Source: Setoptus koraiensis
Lineage: Eukaryota; Arthropoda
Assembly (NCBI GenBank): GCA_048013815.1
Contig: CM106586.1
Coordinates: 19,220,001-19,284,000 of the forward strand
DNA length: 64,000 nt
Reading direction: 5' to 3'
This document shows positions 28,896 through 40,534 of this stretch, piece by piece. The notes below the pieces were generated by a model. That model made no database searches. It worked only from the letters and a program-made list of their open reading frames with translations, and was not told the DNA's origin. The number at the start of each line of letters is the position of its first letter. The first letter of the stretch is position 1. A program made the translations under genes and the position numbers.

Positions 28896-30806
28896 CTACC
28901 AAGAGCTACCCCAGCCACCTCCGTCACTCTGTCCTCCGCTTCGTCCTCGGGAACCACCATAAGAGCCACCGCGCTGACCACCACGGTTACCTCCTGGCTG
29001 GCGGGGCTGAGGACAATCGCGACTCATGTGACCAGACTGGTTACAGTTATAACAATTTCTGTTTCCGCCGCCGCCACCACCGCCTCCATAACCGCCACCG
29101 CCTCCATAACCACCGCCTCCATAACCACCACCGCCGCCGCCACCATATCCGCCTCCCGAACGGCCTCCTCCAAAGCCGCCGCGGCCTCCACGCCTTGGCC
29201 CGCCCGCTGCCGCATCTTCGGCGTCTCTCTTAGCTTGCCACTCTTTGAAGCGTTCTGCCATGAGCACTAATGATTCGGGTATCTGCTGTTGAGTTCTGCC
29301 TAGAATGTCAACCAACTCCTGGGCATGTCTCCAATCATCGCGGGTGAAGAATGTTATAGATTTTCCTGTCCGTCCGGCACGGCCAGTTCGCCCTACACGG
29401 TGTACATACTCTTCCGGATGAGAGGGAAAATCATAATTCAATATGTAACTGTTTAGGGGAGAAAGTGATAGAGAGAGGGAGCGAGAGAAAACCTTTTTTA
29501 GTTTTAGAGAATTGGCAGGGCATGAAGAACAAAATGAGGCTCCCGGACGAGTTCCTATTCATCAAGGTTGCTCATTAAGGGCCACTTTTTGCTATCCACT
29601 TCATTGGTTTGCTTACGTTATATCGTCGATGTCCAATCCTCGAGACGCAACATCAGTTGCCACGATTATTCTGACCTCGCCGGATTTTATGTCGGCCAGA
29701 GATTGCTCACGGTCGGCTTGATCGCGATCACCATGAATGCAAGAGGCAGCAACGTTGTTTAGGGCAAATTCACTACTGATATCGTCGGCAGTGGCCTTTC
29801 TTGAAACAAATATAATGGCCTTGTCGTGCGGTTGCATAGTATTCAAAATAAAGTTATAAAGTAATTTGCGCTTCTCTTCAGCTTCAGTCATCACAATCTC
29901 TTGGGTAACCGAGCCTACGGCAGCCAGATCAAGGGTACCCACATGGACTTGCAACGGATCTTTCATGTAGCTGTTGGCTAGCCGCCGAACACCGGGCGGC
30001 CAAGTGGCGCTCATCATGACAGTGTGTCTATCTGGCCTGATGTCACACATAACTTTGCGTATTTGCGGCTCGAAGCCCATGTCAAGCATGCGATCGGCCT
30101 CGTCTAGCACCAGGTACCCAACGGCAGTTAAATCAATCACTTTGGCATAGCAGAGATCATTCAAACGACCTGGTGTGGCAATGACAATTTCTATGCCGCC
30201 ACGGAATTCTCTTATTTGGTTGTTGCGGTCACCGCCACCGTAAACACACAATGACTTGATGCCACGATAGGAATACTTTTTCGCCTCTTTGTCAATCTGT
30301 TGGGCCAATTCGCGAGTGGGTGCCAATATCAGTACAGAGGGACCTGGCCTGTCGCGTAACGGAGTGGTCTGGTGCACAATATTCAATAGTCCCGGTAGTA
30401 GGTAGGCCAATGTTTTGCCCGTGCCAGTTTGTGCTATTCCTATGAGATCTTTGCCCTGTAACAATATTGGCCAGGATTGAGACTGTATCGGCGACGGCTT
30501 CTCAAAGCCCTGGCTCTTGACCAATTGTAGAATGTCCGGATAATTGTGGAAGGCGTGTTCAAATGAAGGAGTCGGCTTAGGTATTGGAAATGTGTCCTCC
30601 TGATTAAAGTGATCACAAACGATATGATTGTTGTTTTCGCGAAACTTTTCCACCTCTTCGTCGCTCATTCGCTTCACATCGTCGTGTTCGACGTAAAATT
30701 CCTTGACCAACGGCGGCAACTTGGCCCATTTCTCCTTGGTTAATCGTTCGCTCTCTTCGTAGGCCGCCTGCCAATCTATTGGTCCCTCTTCATCGTCCCA
30801 ACCCAT
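28896..30806 (-). CDS. DDX43: DEAD-box ATP-dependent RNA helicase, DDX43-type, with CCHC tail (two exons)
   Basis: Two exons (30806-29617 and 29448-28896) flank a 168-bp GT-AG intron and give 580 residues. The helicase core is complete: Q motif GFEKPSPIQ (about 100), AQTGTGKT (125-132), PTRELAQQ (163), TPGR (211), DEAD (235-238), SAT (266), [10 protein letters not shown] just before the splice, and HRVGRTGR (about 412). Reading through the splice gives the expected [11 protein letters not shown]. The N-terminal PIDW segment and the [11 protein letters not shown] and [12 protein letters not shown] segments match DDX43 closely. The human protein starts with a KH domain that is absent here. The tail after about residue 475 is Gly/Arg-rich and holds a CCHC knuckle (C529, C532, H537, C542) not typical of DDX43. 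The family unwinds RNA using ATP; DDX43 is linked to germline and piRNA work. Confidence 0.9.
29449..29616 (-). other. Intron of the DDX43-type helicase gene
   Basis: The donor GTAAGC follows the codon for Asp-Ile-Thr (split, phase 2) and the acceptor is AACAG. Splicing restores an uninterrupted motif V to motif VI segment. Confidence 0.9.
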
Positions 30807-31462
30807 TTTGTGTCGGCGGGTTGGCGAGTGTGCGTAGCTGGTCTCTCAGTTGGCCAATGGCTTCACTCCAATATGTACCGATTATGATAACTTAGATATT
30901 GATTATTGTTACAAAGTTACCGTAGGTCGTGGTTGGATAATAAATGATATTTGCTGTCTTAAGGTGGCTGACTATCACTGATTGAGTAATAATTACAATT
31001 GTTGCGCGTACACACACGCATATCTCTAGTCTCTTTTAGATGAGGAGCACAATGCAACGTTTTTGAACTTTTAAATAAGTCACTCTCAGTGTGGCCAGTA
31101 GTGATCTGACAACTTAAAGATTGGCACATGATTGTCCTCACTCGTCGCAAGGAGTCCAATTGCACCCCATCTGCACTAATGTATCGTACATTTATTACGT
31201 GTATCAAAGCACGCACATGATTAGGTAATTCACAGCATCGTGTGCACGTTAGTATAGATGCGCGAGTTTCAAATGATCCTGAAAAAAAAAATCATACCAT
31301 GGATTCCATAGTGGCAACGGAACTCCAATTCCCAGATAAAGAAGAAATTATCTACCGGACACTGACAAATGCATAGAAATATGTTGCTACGCTGGAGCAA
31401 CATCCTGTATTCTTTATTTCCAATCGATCTTGATTTACGAAGTTTCAAAAAGTAAAAATCAA
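30807..31462. other. Spacer between the Nup93 and DDX43 genes
   Basis: Nothing coding is supported. It should contain the 3' end of the Nup93 transcript and the promoter and 5' untranslated region of the minus-strand helicase gene. Confidence 0.5.
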
Positions 31463-34324
31463 TCAATTTATCAGCACCTCCAGCTCTATCAATCTGGCGA
31501 TTGTGTCAGAAGGCATCCTATACTGTATCATACCAGAGAATGTAATCAGTGATTTGGCCTTCTGACGTATATCTTGACATTGGTGCTCACAAATCTGTAC
31601 ATTACTAGCCAATGTTATCTTGGCGCTTGTATTATGGGTGCTGGACTTTGCATCTCGGTATGAAGCGTACAACATGTTCATGGTCGCGAGTAAAATGTCT
31701 GCAATATTACGTCGAATTTCCTCTGGGTATTTAGTGAATTCTCTCGCTTTCAACTCTACTTCACTTGGAATCATGGGCAAAAGTTTCAATTTTTGTATGG
31801 TGTCCAAAGCCTCATTATACTGACTGTTATGATAATAATTGAAGAATGTCATCAGGTCCAGTAAAAGATAGAAAGTTCCTGAAATATCTCTCGGCGCATT
31901 GATTTCGGGCTCACAATATCTGTCGGCTATCTTCAGTGCCATAGTTTCCAGTCTATCGCGAGTGGACCGATCAGATTTCCTTCCTGGAACAACTTCGCTC
32001 AATAATTTGCACAAGATCTCCAGAACTTTTCCATGCTTAGATGCCAAGTCGTATATCTTAACTGCGTCCTCATATTGACCACTATTTTCACAATCTTCCG
32101 CTACTTTGCTCACTATATCGTCAACATCCTGATGGAATCTGTCAATGACACCACCAATTCGTCCAAAATCATTTATGTATCCAAGAAGATTGTCGAAGTC
32201 TTTTGTTTCGCGCACAAGTTCTGAAACATTACTCACAAAGAGATTTTCTTTGTTGGGTGTTGGACAATTTCTCAATAGGTAGAAGTAATACAATGCTTCC
32301 GTGGTGTTTGACCTCGCAAATTTCATTGTATATCTAATGATCATGCTGGTGTAATTTAAGCATCTTATGTTACCACCTGATGAATTATTTTTTGATGTCG
32401 CCTTTGATAATAATGGCAGATTGAGATAAAGATCAGGTTTGGCCAGTAAACCGAATTCATTGAGGGCAATAGCTACATGTACAGCATGACACCGGTATCT
32501 TTGGAATCTGAATAGAAACTCCACTGCAGATTCAAACTGGCCAGTCAGGAAGAGGACTTTAAAGTAAGAGTGCGGGTTCTCCTGAGCGTTAAAGTGACTT
32601 TCGCCAAGTTCTTCACTCATGAGATGTTGGAGTTGTGAAAGTGAGAATTTGTTCGCAGTAATGAACGTTTGTGATGGTAATTGAGTTGTCTTCACTGGAG
32701 TAGATTGTTGAATTGGGGGAGGATCATTCTCATGTATATAGTCCACTGTAACTTGACATAATCTCAGCCACAAGAAGTCTTCAATCCTGTCAGCGACCTC
32801 CATAAATGTAACGTCACACGAAGCCAAGGCACAATATACAGCTTTCTTATAGATGTCGTTTCCTTTGGACACGGATCTTTTATATTCCAAACGGAGTTGA
32901 TTTTCAATTTTTTGGGAAAGTCTTCTATCTTCCGTTTCTCCGTATGAACGAAGTATATCAACAAAGTCATCAGCAATATATGGAGTCGTTGATCTTTGAG
33001 CAACCTCAATAGCAGCGTCAATAAGGCCCGCTCTTAAGCAATGCCACATAAATGTCCAGACAGGATGTCCATCAACAATTCCATCGACTGATTCTGGATT
33101 GAGATTCTGTATAGAATTATTGAGAACATTCAGATTCGAAAGCCATGATGGGGATTTCAAACTTAGGAAGTTCTTAATAAGATTATATCCAGACTTAGCG
33201 TCATCGGTGACTTTACCGAAACTTCCGTAAACAGTTGTTTCGGCAAATTGTCTATACTTCTGCTCCAGTAGAATTCTTGAACTTCTTACAAAACGAACTT
33301 GAAAATTTAGACCCTGTCGTAGTTTCATTGGGTCTGTTCCTAACTTGACCGGGTCCACGGAGCTGATTAAATTGGCTACAGTATCCCAAATATCACTTAT
33401 GTTGGTCTCAACTATCTCCTTCAGTACGCCATCGATGAAAGTTTCAATAAAATCCGGACGGTACCCAGATGAAACAACCTTATCTACATGATTCATAACG
33501 CATTTGGCATACACCAACTCAATGTAGTCCATGTTTGATTTGGCCACCTTGGGGTCTACGTAATTCTGAATGGAATGTTCGATAAAAGGTGACGTGGAGG
33601 TGGCGTTGAACGAAAATCTGGAAGCATCTGGTTGTTTGGCTGATACACTATACATTGACATGTCATGACCATTGGCGGTCGGTGAGAACATGTTGCCAGC
33701 GGTTGTTGCGCGCCCAAACTCTTGCTGAGATCTGTTCAGGGTAGAAGAGGTCACTGGTAGTCCTTGAGTAATGTCGAAGTCATCAAGATCTTGATTGGGG
33801 CCAACGATGGCGTTAAGTAGCTCTAATTTCATTTGTTCCCATTCTCTTTCAACAGTATGCCAAAATTGTTTGTCAACTTGTTCTTTGCTAATGTCTTTGG
33901 TATCTTCAATGACTTGTAGAATGGCATTCTCGCGTTCGTTCTTTAGAAAACCAAGAACGTCTGTTTCCCTAAGCGCAGGCTCCTTTATTTGAGCAGAAAT
34001 TGCTGTAGATTGTTTGAGGCCCCTTGAGACAAGACTGTCTAGATTTCTCGATACTTTTTGTAGGTCATATCCGCTGCTGCTGCCTAATAAAATGGAGGCG
34101 CGCACATCAGAAACATCTCTGCTGGCATTCATGGACGTTCTAGTCCATAATTGATTGCAAGCCTCTAACAACTGTGGCAGATTTCTTTTGACACGTGGCA
34201 TTTCGAGATCTTTGTTAACTTCGGCTGACAATTGCTCAGCCTGATATAGAAGATCGTCGAATCCTGTGTTGTGGGCTGGTGTGGTATCCATTTCGTCCAT
34301 GATGTCTTGAGGTAAAAAATTCAA
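31463..34324 (-). CDS. NUP93: Nuclear pore complex scaffold protein Nup93
   Basis: One uninterrupted frame of 953 residues aligns end to end with Nup93, a linker nucleoporin of the inner ring that binds Nup62, Nup188/205, Nup155 and Nup35. The start FDDLLYQAEQLSAEV matches the N-terminal helix, then VRASILLGSS, GFLKNERENAIL, GHPVWTFMWHCLRAG, RRLSQKIENQLRLEYKR, DPYKKAVYC-like DIYKKAVYCALASCDV, GESHFNAQENPHSYFKVLFL, RCHAVHVAIAL, GVIDRF, STFYLLLDL-like GTFYLLLDLMTFF, LLATMNMLYA and the C-terminal LITFSGMIQYRMPSDTIARL. It is longer than the human protein (819 residues), partly from a Ser/Thr/Asn-rich insert around residues 195-245. A 2.9-kb gene without introns is unusual for Nup93 in most animals. 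It is divergent from mS40, with about 490 bp between start codons. Confidence 0.97.
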   Translation of the reverse strand: MNFLPQDIMDEMDTTPAHNTGFDDLLYQAEQLSAEVNKDLEMPRVKRNLPQLLEACNQLWTRTSMNASRDVSDVRASILLGSSSGYDLQKVSRNLDSLVSRGLKQSTAISAQIKEPALRETDVLGFLKNERENAILQVIEDTKDISKEQVDKQFWHTVEREWEQMKLELLNAIVGPNQDLDDFDITQGLPVTSSTLNRSQQEFGRATTAGNMFSPTANGHDMSMYSVSAKQPDASRFSFNATSTSPFIEHSIQNYVDPKVAKSNMDYIELVYAKCVMNHVDKVVSSGYRPDFIETFIDGVLKEIVETNISDIWDTVANLISSVDPVKLGTDPMKLRQGLNFQVRFVRSSRILLEQKYRQFAETTVYGSFGKVTDDAKSGYNLIKNFLSLKSPSWLSNLNVLNNSIQNLNPESVDGIVDGHPVWTFMWHCLRAGLIDAAIEVAQRSTTPYIADDFVDILRSYGETEDRRLSQKIENQLRLEYKRSVSKGNDIYKKAVYCALASCDVTFMEVADRIEDFLWLRLCQVTVDYIHENDPPPIQQSTPVKTTQLPSQTFITANKFSLSQLQHLMSEELGESHFNAQENPHSYFKVLFLTGQFESAVEFLFRFQRYRCHAVHVAIALNEFGLLAKPDLYLNLPLLSKATSKNNSSGGNIRCLNYTSMIIRYTMKFARSNTTEALYYFYLLRNCPTPNKENLFVSNVSELVRETKDFDNLLGYINDFGRIGGVIDRFHQDVDDIVSKVAEDCENSGQYEDAVKIYDLASKHGKVLEILCKLLSEVVPGRKSDRSTRDRLETMALKIADRYCEPEINAPRDISGTFYLLLDLMTFFNYYHNSQYNEALDTIQKLKLLPMIPSEVELKAREFTKYPEEIRRNIADILLATMNMLYASYRDAKSSTHNTSAKITLASNVQICEHQCQDIRQKAKSLITFSGMIQYRMPSDTIARLIELEVLIN

Positions 34325-34816
34325 CCTCGATTGTATATCTGGTGGATAATTGTAACAACTAATCTTATGATAGATCCAATAATTTATTCACTAATTATGA
34401 TGATAGTCCAATAGTACCCGGGGGGATTTATATAAAATATGGTCGCCGGTCGTGTGTAAAGTCGGACTAGAATTGCATGCTGTGCCGTTGATGCTAATGC
34501 GTGAGATGTAGCATACTCACCAAATTTAGACGTTGCTTTTACCCTAAGCACATGTTCCGTACATGAAATTTTTTCGCCGCGTAACGGACAAATTTTGTAC
34601 TATTGTAAGAAGTCATTTTCATGAACCTAAGCTCACCATATCCAGTGGGCTCGTGCACGAAAACATTGTTCAGTGGTACATCCTATACTGTCAATGTGTG
34701 AAAGCCTCCAATAGTCTGTTCGATAACCATGTGGTAGCTGACTAAAACACTCGTGTTCGCTTTGGTATCATCATGATGTAAACCCAGCTTAAATATATAG
34801 AACAAGCTAATTCTTA
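34325..34816. promoter_or_regulatory. Shared upstream region of Nup93 and mS40
   Basis: The two start codons face away from each other across 492 bp, so this is a likely bidirectional promoter. I see no clear TATA box at a fixed distance and no other recognisable element. Confidence 0.5.
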
Positions 34817-35422
34817 TTGATGGCCATGTTGAACAAAATTTTTCAGTTAGCCGTGCCTAAGAGGTCGATAGTGGCCAAATTTGTGGCCGTATCCCCTCCA
34901 ACCATTTCAAACACTCTTCTAGAGTGTCCGACACATCTCATTTGTCATTCTAGACCGGGATCTACCAAAGTAAACTTATTTGGAATCAATTTTGACAGAA
35001 GAATCAAAGTGAACTACGAAGAGAGCATTAAGTATATGGAGTCACAGGCATACAAAAAAACTTATTCTGGTAATATTGTGTGGAAATTATACAGAAGAAA
35101 TATAAAAGGGCAAACTCCAAAAATGAAGACCAGACCGAGTTGTATCAATGACGAAGGGTTCATAAATACCTCCTACCCGTGTCCCATTTGTCGGGATGAG
35201 TATCTAGTCCTCCATCGCGAGAACGCCAAATTGCTTGAGCAATTCTTAAATCCTTATACAGGCGAAATTTATCAACCCAAAGTAACTGGTTTGTGCCAGA
35301 AACAGCACAGAAATCTGGTTATATCAATAATTCAAGCAAAAGATTATGGATACATCACATACCCCGTGCCAGAAAGATTATACAACTACTCTGACTACTT
35401 TGATGTAGATGTCAATGGCTAG
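34817..35422 (+). CDS. MRPS18B: Mitochondrial small ribosomal subunit protein mS40 (MRPS18B)
   Basis: The 201-residue protein has the bS18-like core of mS40: PCPICRDEYLVL (about 121), NAKLLEQFLNPYTGEIY (136-152) and TGLCQKQHRNL (157-167). Cys122, Cys125 and Cys160 could bind metal, as in family members. The N-terminus is basic and hydroxylated (LAVPKRSIVAKFVAV), as expected for mitochondrial import. The protein is part of the mitoribosomal small subunit. Two in-frame Met codons lie at the start (34817 and 34820), and a third at residue 4. AATAAA at 35438 lies 16 nt after the stop and is a plausible polyadenylation signal. It is convergent with the FMR1 gene, 185 bp away. Confidence 0.92.
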   Translation: MMAMLNKIFQLAVPKRSIVAKFVAVSPPTISNTLLECPTHLICHSRPGSTKVNLFGINFDRRIKVNYEESIKYMESQAYKKTYSGNIVWKLYRRNIKGQTPKMKTRPSCINDEGFINTSYPCPICRDEYLVLHRENAKLLEQFLNPYTGEIYQPKVTGLCQKQHRNLVISIIQAKDYGYITYPVPERLYNYSDYFDVDVNG

Positions 35423-35437
35423 CGATACGTAGTAAGT

Positions 35438-35443
35438 AATAAA
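35438..35443 (+). terminator. Polyadenylation signal of the mS40 gene
   Basis: AATAAA lies 16 nt after the mS40 stop codon (35420-35422). This is very close, so the 3' untranslated region would be short. Confidence 0.55.
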
Positions 35444-35607
35444 ATGTTAATGAAAGGACACAATCTAAAATTAATGTTTATGAAATCACTTTATAAGTTT
35501 TCTCATATCGATTCTCGATAATATGAGAAGTATATATCCATTGAATACGATAAAATTACATCTAAAGTTTGGTAGTGCTGGCGGTTATAATGTTATTTTT
35601 CTGGATC

Positions 35608-38600
35608 TCAGGAGCTTTGATGTTGCTTCTGGTTGATTGCGCTATTTCCTGATGAAATTGCCGGTTTGCTTGAGCTAGTTCTATTATTACTAGATGCAAT
35701 GCTAACTCCACTAGAATTGCCAGTTGCATTATTGGGTACACTACTTGGCGCATTAGAGGCTGATGCAGTAGTGGGTGCAGTTCCAGCTGCAGTGTTCGTC
35801 GCAACGCTAGGTACAGCACTAGGTGCATTGCCAGTCGTCGTACTCACTGAAGCACTTGCTGAAGCATTCGATGCAGAATTACTGGCACCACCGCTGGGTG
35901 GCTGAGGGCGATTTGGTACTCTATGAGTTCTCATGTTTTTCCTGGTGTCTCCTCCCCTGCTGGAGTGGTAAAGGTCGCGTCGCTTAGGCTGATCGCCCCT
36001 GTCTCTGATAAATCTCCTGTTGTCGTTACGATGACCTCTGCTATCCCTATCATCACGCTCCTTGTCATTTCGCGTCCGGTGATTTTCTTTGGCTTCGATG
36101 CTGTTGTTGGTCTTGTTTGCAGGGGGATTCGTTGTTCCAGCATTACTCTTCACTGCAGCCTCATCCTGCTTCACAGTATTGATAGTTTTACTGATAGTAT
36201 TATTATTATTGGCTGTAGTGTTAGATTTAGCCGTTTCTGAGGTTCTAGGTCCAGATGTTGTTGCTGCAGCCGCGAGAGCTGCTTTTCTCTTGTCATCCTG
36301 TTCAACCTCTGCCGCCCAATCTGTAATTGGTTGAGGATTGACACGAGATTGACTTTTGACATTATTACTGGAGTTTCCAGAATTAGCTTCGCCTTGGGTT
36401 TTCTCAGAGTTGGCAGAGTGTTGCGTTCGGGATGGCTGAGATCTAGATTCGCCATGTCGTTTGGGTGAAATATCTCGCTTGGGCTTGGGAGGATTGTAAG
36501 CTGTCTTATTGCCTGCTACAGATATATTGTTGCTCCTCATGTTATCGTTTCCACTATTGCGGCGGTTATCACGTGCATTATTGTTTACTGTGACAGACTT
36601 TGATGGATTTCGTGGAAATCCATCTTTTTCCAAATAAACAGGCCGATTCTCAGAATTCATACGATTACCACGATTATACACTCCTGGATTTGCCTTTGGT
36701 CCGTAAGAGCCCTGATTGTTATACTGATTTGATTCAGAAAATTGACGATCAGAGCTTTTAGTGTAGGGAACAGTGCTCATGTTCTTAAGTTGGTGAAACA
36801 TTTCTTGATTTCCTTTACGCAATGAGTCCAGTTCTAATAGGTGATTAATATGATAGTCTAGCAATATTTGAGCATTGCCAACAGCCTCAGCCGTACCTAC
36901 GAACACAAATGGTACATTTTCACGAATATCGTTTTCAGTATCCCCTTCGATCTTTACTCGATTGACACCAGACTTATCAACTATCTCTTGTATCACTGTG
37001 CCAAATTTACCAATGACTTTTCCAATGAGTGGACGCGGAACCTCAATAGTGCACTCAGCATATTCTAATAGAGCTCTTGCCTTGAGACAGGCCTCTTGGC
37101 TAGTAGCGCTAACATGGAAGGTATCATTGTCTTCGTATATCTCCATGACACCATTTATCTGACGTGCTTTCTGAATGTTCTGACCGTGAGCTCCTATTGC
37201 TAGTCCCATAAGATGACTTGGTACCTTGAATTCGACAGTACATAGACGATTTGAGGAGAAATGTGATGGGTTTCCGTCCATAGTGCCCATATTGTGACTG
37301 CCTCCAGGCATTCCAGCGATTCGAGTAGATTCCAATTTTTTGGCTACCTCCTCTGCTTTTTCAAGCAAAGCAATTTTCTGTCTTAGATTCCTAAAATGCA
37401 TCTCACACAACATTGATGATTTCTTTTCCATTGCTAGTAATTCAGCCTTTTTATCACGAGAAGGTAAAGGTGGACAATAACCGATTACAGTCAAAACACC
37501 GACAGATGAACTGTTATAGCGAACAGCTATAGCACACAATGATTGCCTAAATTGCTTATGAGTTTCAGACTTGGATAAAGAGCTAGTATTTAATTCCAAC
37601 AACTCCTTGGGAACGTGTATATCAAATTTGAAGAATGGATTGGACGAAGTGAGTAGTGGATGTGGATTTTTCAATCTTATCCTGTCACTGGGGACAATCT
37701 GATCTCCGTGCGGATGGTATGGATGGTTAACTGCGGCAACTATTGGAGGATTTGTGTGCGTCATGTGGTTGGGCTTTACAGCAAATAATTCGCCTCTTAT
37801 GTATCTGACATAGCCTGGCCACCAACCTGGTGACTCTTGCTTATCCTCAAGTTGAAATTCAACTTCCATGCCTTCAGTGATGGTTGATGTAAGAGATTGC
37901 TGTTGTGTAGACTGAGAATCATTTGTTCGATTATGATGTGGATTGCTATTATTACTAGTTGTATCTGGTGTAGCTGATTGATTTTGATCCTGCTGATGAC
38001 TGCTACCATTAACTAAATTGGTGTTGATGGTATTCGTATTAGATGTAGAGCAAACAGCTGAATTATTATTACTACTAGTATTTTTGGTATAGTGATTATC
38101 GGGCGGTGGTAGCCTAATACGCGATAAAGGATATCTAGCTGTAGGTTGCCAACTATTCTCAAATTCCAATGTAACCTCAACCATGTTAGAAGATAGATGC
38201 TCATTTGCAAAAAGTGGTTGATTCAGGTTCGAAATCATGGCAACATTATGTTGTTTTGGTTTGTTAATTAACGATCCAACGGCATCCATTAAGTGGTGTT
38301 GCTGGTTATGGGCTTGACTTGAGGAAGACACAGGGGCCCTCAATGCTGCTGAGTTATCTTGTGTCGTTGCATTATTAGCGCCGGCCATATTGGCAGTACC
38401 AACGGACTGGCTGTTTGTCGCTCTAGTCATATTAATACTGTTTATGTGATTCATAAAATGCGCTGATGTAGCCGAACTGACAGGCGGCGGCGGTTGCTGA
38501 CCAACAGCTTGCTGAGAACGCGAACTAACTGAATTGTTAGTGGAAGCTGTAGTATGATTCAACTGATTCATAGAAGCCACTGGAGCATTTGCGCCATGGT

Positions 38601-38865
38601 GGTGTTGTTGCTGATGGTGATGCGACTGATGATGATGTTGCTGATTGACAGGGCCTGTAGAGGAGGATGGGGAAGCCGCGGAGAGTACGTTCGCTGAAGC
38701 GGGCGAAGATAACTGTATTGACTGCTGTGTTGAAGCGCCGGCGTTTAATGCCTTAGGCTCATGTATGTCCATGATGTGTGCCCTGTAAAAGGCTCCATTG
38801 TCCCAGAGAACCTCAACAATACCTTCCTTAAAAAGCTCAGGTAGCGCTTGGTACTCGATGTTCAT
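35608..38865 (-). CDS. FMR1: Fragile-X family RNA-binding protein (FMR1/FXR)
   Basis: One frame of 1085 residues without introns. The domain order is that of FMRP: Tudor 1, Tudor 2 (about 332-400), KH0 (about 410-510), KH1 (541-603, [18 protein letters not shown]) and KH2 (606-680, [20 protein letters not shown]), followed by [22 protein letters not shown]. An Arg-rich segment around 935-990 resembles an RGG-type region, and the end is Ser/Thr/Ala/Asn-rich. Tudor 1 is split: strands up to DIHEPKA (about 38) resume at [13 protein letters not shown] (about 229), with about 190 Gln/His/Ser/Asn-rich residues between. A further 75-residue insert separates the Tudors. FMRP is a cytoplasmic translational regulator binding ribosomes and mRNAs. 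Human FMRP has 632 residues. I found no GT donor at the insert's edge that would make it an intron. Confidence 0.94.
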   Translation of the reverse strand: MNIEYQALPELFKEGIVEVLWDNGAFYRAHIMDIHEPKALNAGASTQQSIQLSSPASANVLSAASPSSSTGPVNQQHHHQSHHHQQQHHHGANAPVASMNQLNHTTASTNNSVSSRSQQAVGQQPPPPVSSATSAHFMNHINSINMTRATNSQSVGTANMAGANNATTQDNSAALRAPVSSSSQAHNQQHHLMDAVGSLINKPKQHNVAMISNLNQPLFANEHLSSNMVEVTLEFENSWQPTARYPLSRIRLPPPDNHYTKNTSSNNNSAVCSTSNTNTINTNLVNGSSHQQDQNQSATPDTTSNNSNPHHNRTNDSQSTQQQSLTSTITEGMEVEFQLEDKQESPGWWPGYVRYIRGELFAVKPNHMTHTNPPIVAAVNHPYHPHGDQIVPSDRIRLKNPHPLLTSSNPFFKFDIHVPKELLELNTSSLSKSETHKQFRQSLCAIAVRYNSSSVGVLTVIGYCPPLPSRDKKAELLAMEKKSSMLCEMHFRNLRQKIALLEKAEEVAKKLESTRIAGMPGGSHNMGTMDGNPSHFSSNRLCTVEFKVPSHLMGLAIGAHGQNIQKARQINGVMEIYEDNDTFHVSATSQEACLKARALLEYAECTIEVPRPLIGKVIGKFGTVIQEIVDKSGVNRVKIEGDTENDIRENVPFVFVGTAEAVGNAQILLDYHINHLLELDSLRKGNQEMFHQLKNMSTVPYTKSSDRQFSESNQYNNQGSYGPKANPGVYNRGNRMNSENRPVYLEKDGFPRNPSKSVTVNNNARDNRRNSGNDNMRSNNISVAGNKTAYNPPKPKRDISPKRHGESRSQPSRTQHSANSEKTQGEANSGNSSNNVKSQSRVNPQPITDWAAEVEQDDKRKAALAAAATTSGPRTSETAKSNTTANNNNTISKTINTVKQDEAAVKSNAGTTNPPANKTNNSIEAKENHRTRNDKERDDRDSRGHRNDNRRFIRDRGDQPKRRDLYHSSRGGDTRKNMRTHRVPNRPQPPSGGASNSASNASASASVSTTTGNAPSAVPSVATNTAAGTAPTTASASNAPSSVPNNATGNSSGVSIASSNNRTSSSKPAISSGNSAINQKQHQSS

Positions 38866-40534
38866 GATGGTCTAGTGATCTTTTCAATAGTTGTAGATTA
38901 CAGTTTTTTCTGTCTGTTGGTTTGTTGAATATAAATTGTGTGATAATGACCAATAACGACAAAGCGACGGCGACCACAGCGGCGGCGTTTTAACTAGGGA
39001 CTCAAGGGGTCCGTTACAAGTATTACCAGCTATCCTAAAATGTGTAACGTATGTAGATATTGTTGTTGTTTATATGTATAGGAATAGACTTCTGTGTATG
39101 AATATGTATATATAAGTATAAGTGTATATAATTATTTTGAATATATATATACACGTATATAAATGTATACTTGTGATTGTATGAGTGTGTGTGTGTGTCT
39201 GTGTGTGTATGATGTGTTGTATGAGTAATAAATAATCAGTTAATTGTAATAATAATTAGCTTTATGTTTCATATATCTAATATAATATAAATATATATGT
39301 TATGTCTATCAATTTTATGTAGATTTTGTGAATAAAAAGAAGAGAACTAGAAATAGAGATAGGCGCTTCGATGGAGATTACAATGAATATTTACAATTTT
39401 TTCCACCGTCACACAATGTGTTTGTTAGAATACACACACGCATACACACACACACAAATACACACAATTGCTCACAATGAGCCGTGCGTCTATGCCAGCC
39501 TATAACAGTGCATACAACAACATTGCCAATGCATCCATGCACTACTGTGATGCTTCAGCACAGAGACAAACGAATGGACAGAATTGTTCTGCACATTGGG
39601 ACACACGCACAAAAAGTGTGCTGCTACACATCTACACATTGGCCAACACCAGGCTGTGTGATGCCACATCTGTGTTCAAAACGTTGCTGCGAAGAATATC
39701 CGCGAGGGCGGCGCTGTTCTGCTCTCTGCTTGCACTCGTTGCTCGTGTGTGCCGGCCTGCATAAGGTGCGATCGGTTTCGAAGAAAGATCGCTGTCAATG
39801 TTCTCGCTGAGACGTACCACGAAATAAGGTACTGTTTTTACGGAACACTCCGGAATTCGTTGAGCGTTGCTGAGGCGTCTCAAGCGCGCCTAGCGGATGT
39901 CCTTGCCACCACGCAATAAATGCTGACAGGCAATTCACACAGTACACGATGCGTCCGACATTCCCACAAATGGCACGCTCACAATACGGCAAGAAGAAGT
40001 TGTGCGCATTGTAGAGAGGGCCTAGTCGGATAAAATCAAACCCAATAGTATTGGGTGTCTCAATAATTGTGGTGCATTTTCTGTGCGCTTGCACACAACT
40101 CACTTGCGCGTGCACACTCAACACACAATACTACTCGTGTGTGTGTGCATTACGACAGGCCAAACACTTGGCTAACAAGTCAGATCAAACAGATTGCCTG
40201 CACAACAGTGACCAAATTACGCACATTCAGGCTCACACAAGTATACAAATGTTGCATTATATCGCACAGTAATTATAACAAAAGTCCGATGACACCCAGT
40301 AGTTAACAGCGACCAACCAGCAGCGATAGCCTTTCATGATCCTGCGCGCAATATAACATTTAGCTGCCTCACCAGAGGGCCGACACTCCGGCCACTATGT
40401 GCGTCCTGTTGTTGTTGTTACTGTAAACGATAATATATTATTCAAGTCCATGTCTTCCGGGGGCCCCTTCTTGGCAAGCTGTCGCCACAATTTAGCCGCC
40501 TCTACACATACACGCACACGTCGACACACATTAC
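38866..40534. other. Spacer between FMR1 and RPC5, AT-rich with TG/CA tracts
   Basis: FMR1 (-) and RPC5 (+) are divergent across 1.67 kb. It contains TATATA-rich sequence (about 39105-39165), GT tracts (39183-39210) and CA tracts (39430-39475). The segment around 39628-39700 recurs at about 56676-56745 upstream of the second RPC5 copy, so it was part of that duplication. No coding exon is supported. Confidence 0.6.

Noticed and set aside
38165-38755. FMR1 insert as a retained intron
   Set aside because: No GT donor was found at the edge of the Tudor 1 homology, and about 570 bp remain open in frame with typical Gln/His-rich coding composition; transcript data would still be decisive.
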